Shown here: positions 45,812 to 46,579 of the stretch, piece by piece
How positions within the stretch are numbered: position 1 is the first letter of the stretch
Layout of the letters: every line of letters starts with the position of its first letter
Source: Streptococcus mitis
GTDB lineage: Bacteria > Bacillota > Bacilli > Lactobacillales > Streptococcaceae
Assembly (NCBI RefSeq): GCF_001579045.1
Contig: NZ_KQ970263.1
Span: 121,853 to 168,431 of the forward strand
Direction of reading: 5' to 3'
DNA: 46,579 nt
Position numbers and translations under genes: made by a program
The notes under the pieces: generated by a model
Told to the model about the DNA's origin: nothing
The model's database searches: none
Seen by the model: only the letters and a program-made list of their open reading frames with translations

Positions 45812-46551
45812 TGACACAAGCAATCCTTGAAATTAAACACCTCAAAAAATCCTATGGCCAAAACGAAGTGCTAAAAGACATTTCTCTCACCGTCCACAAG
45901 GGAGAGGTCATCTCTATCATCGGAAGCTCTGGAAGCGGAAAATCAACCTTCCTACGCTCCATTAACCTACTTGAAACACCAACTGATGGACAAATCCTTT
46001 ATCATGGACAAAACGTCCTCGAAAAAGGCTATGACCTCACGCAATACCGTGAAAAGTTGGGGATGGTGTTCCAATCCTTTAACCTCTTTGAAAATCTCAA
46101 CGTTCTCGAAAACACAATCGTCGCTCAGACGACTGTCCTTAAACGCGAACGTACAGAAGCTGAAAAAATTGCCAAAGAAAACCTAGAAAAAGTCGGAATG
46201 GGAGAACGCTACTGGCAAGCCAAACCAAAACAACTCTCAGGTGGTCAAAAACAACGTGTGGCCATCGCTCGTGCCCTTTCAATGAATCCTGACGCTATTC
46301 TCTTTGATGAACCAACATCAGCTCTCGATCCAGAAATGGTTGGAGAAGTCCTTAAAATCATGCAGGACCTGGCTCAGGAAGGCTTGACCATGATTGTTGT
46401 AACCCACGAAATGGAATTCGCCCGTGATGTCTCTCACCGTGTTATCTTTATGGATAAGGGCGTGATCGCTGAAGAAGGCAAACCAGAAGACCTCTTCACT
46501 AATCCTAAAGAAGACCGAACAAAAGAATTCCTTCAACGCTATCTCAAATAA
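45811..46551 (+). CDS. amino-acid ABC transporter ATPase
   Basis: 246 residues of the GlnQ type: Walker [13 protein letters not shown]-loop in MVFQSFNLF, signature LSGGQKQR, Walker [13 protein letters not shown] and H-loop VTHEM. It partners the fused binding-protein/permease encoded immediately upstream, with which its start codon overlaps by one base. It ends 28 bases before the window edge. Confidence 0.96.
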   Translation: MTQAILEIKHLKKSYGQNEVLKDISLTVHKGEVISIIGSSGSGKSTFLRSINLLETPTDGQILYHGQNVLEKGYDLTQYREKLGMVFQSFNLFENLNVLENTIVAQTTVLKRERTEAEKIAKENLEKVGMGERYWQAKPKQLSGGQKQRVAIARALSMNPDAILFDEPTSALDPEMVGEVLKIMQDLAQEGLTMIVVTHEMEFARDVSHRVIFMDKGVIAEEGKPEDLFTNPKEDRTKEFLQRYLK

Positions 46552-46579
46552 AAAGAAAAGGCTGCATAACCGGAGTCCA

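Noticed and set aside
1-46579. CRISPR array, prophage or insertion sequence
   Set aside because: No regularly spaced repeats, phage structural genes or transposase-like proteins were found on either strand; the repeats seen are the 146-bp pair and one BOX element.

Overview
The window looks like the chromosome of a mitis-group Streptococcus (S. mitis, S. oralis, S. pseudopneumoniae or S. pneumoniae). The evidence is low GC, a BOX-type repeat, pneumococcus-like protein sequences and the streptococcal gene order pflA-lysA-purR-yhaM/cbf1-rmuC-thiN-rpe-rsgA-rsmA. Species cannot be fixed from this alone. No rRNA, tRNA, intact insertion sequence, prophage or CRISPR array was seen.

Layout. (1) 1-8620, minus strand: pflA, lysA, purR (candidate PurBox over its -35), then the compact run yhaM-rmuC-thiN-rpe-rsgA-rsmA. 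(2) 8694-14171: an accessory island between rsmA and its usual partners rnmV-tatD (14243-15576). It holds a PlcR-like regulator, a 15-residue double-tryptophan peptide gene, a secreted 159-residue protein, a 55-residue membrane protein, and a lactococcin-972-type membrane protein/ABC ATPase/accessory operon. (3) 15731-22531: a KimA-type potassium importer, an AliA/AliB-like oligopeptide-binding pseudogene with three in-frame stops, rpmH, a 6S-like structured RNA candidate, and a NatAB-like ABC exporter. (4) 22768-30119: pheS-acetyltransferase-pheT behind a T-box leader, a small overlapping GNAT/ParB-like pair, ribU with an FMN riboswitch plus a PAP2 phosphatase, and trmL behind a leader with an attenuator-like hairpin. 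(5) 30312-37368: an ECF transporter (T, fused double ATPase, UPF0397 S component) with a SAM hydrolase (DUF62), then divergent trkA-trkH potassium uptake and a BOX element. (6) 37665-46551: pflB, dinB, uppP, a DUF2207 membrane protein, and a fused binding-protein/permease amino-acid ABC transporter with its ATPase.

The most interesting part is the island. Two promoters, one before the 15-residue peptide gene and one before the membrane protein/ABC operon, carry the same 18-bp palindrome. In each it touches the -35 and lies exactly the same distance from a perfect TATAAT. The two palindromes differ by changes in both arms that preserve symmetry. They sit at the ends of a 146-bp gap-free direct duplication that also carries the regulator's terminator. 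I infer a self-contained peptide-sensing circuit: the PlcR-like protein plus the peptide MNFFSLFYLVTWWFK switch on a secreted effector, a small putative immunity protein, and an ABC immunity/export system. The functions are inferred; the DNA arrangement is directly visible.

Other points of interest are three nonsense codons in an otherwise unshifted ali gene, an unexplained attenuated leader before trmL, a 6S-like RNA next to rpmH, and an unusually long variable arm in the FMN riboswitch.
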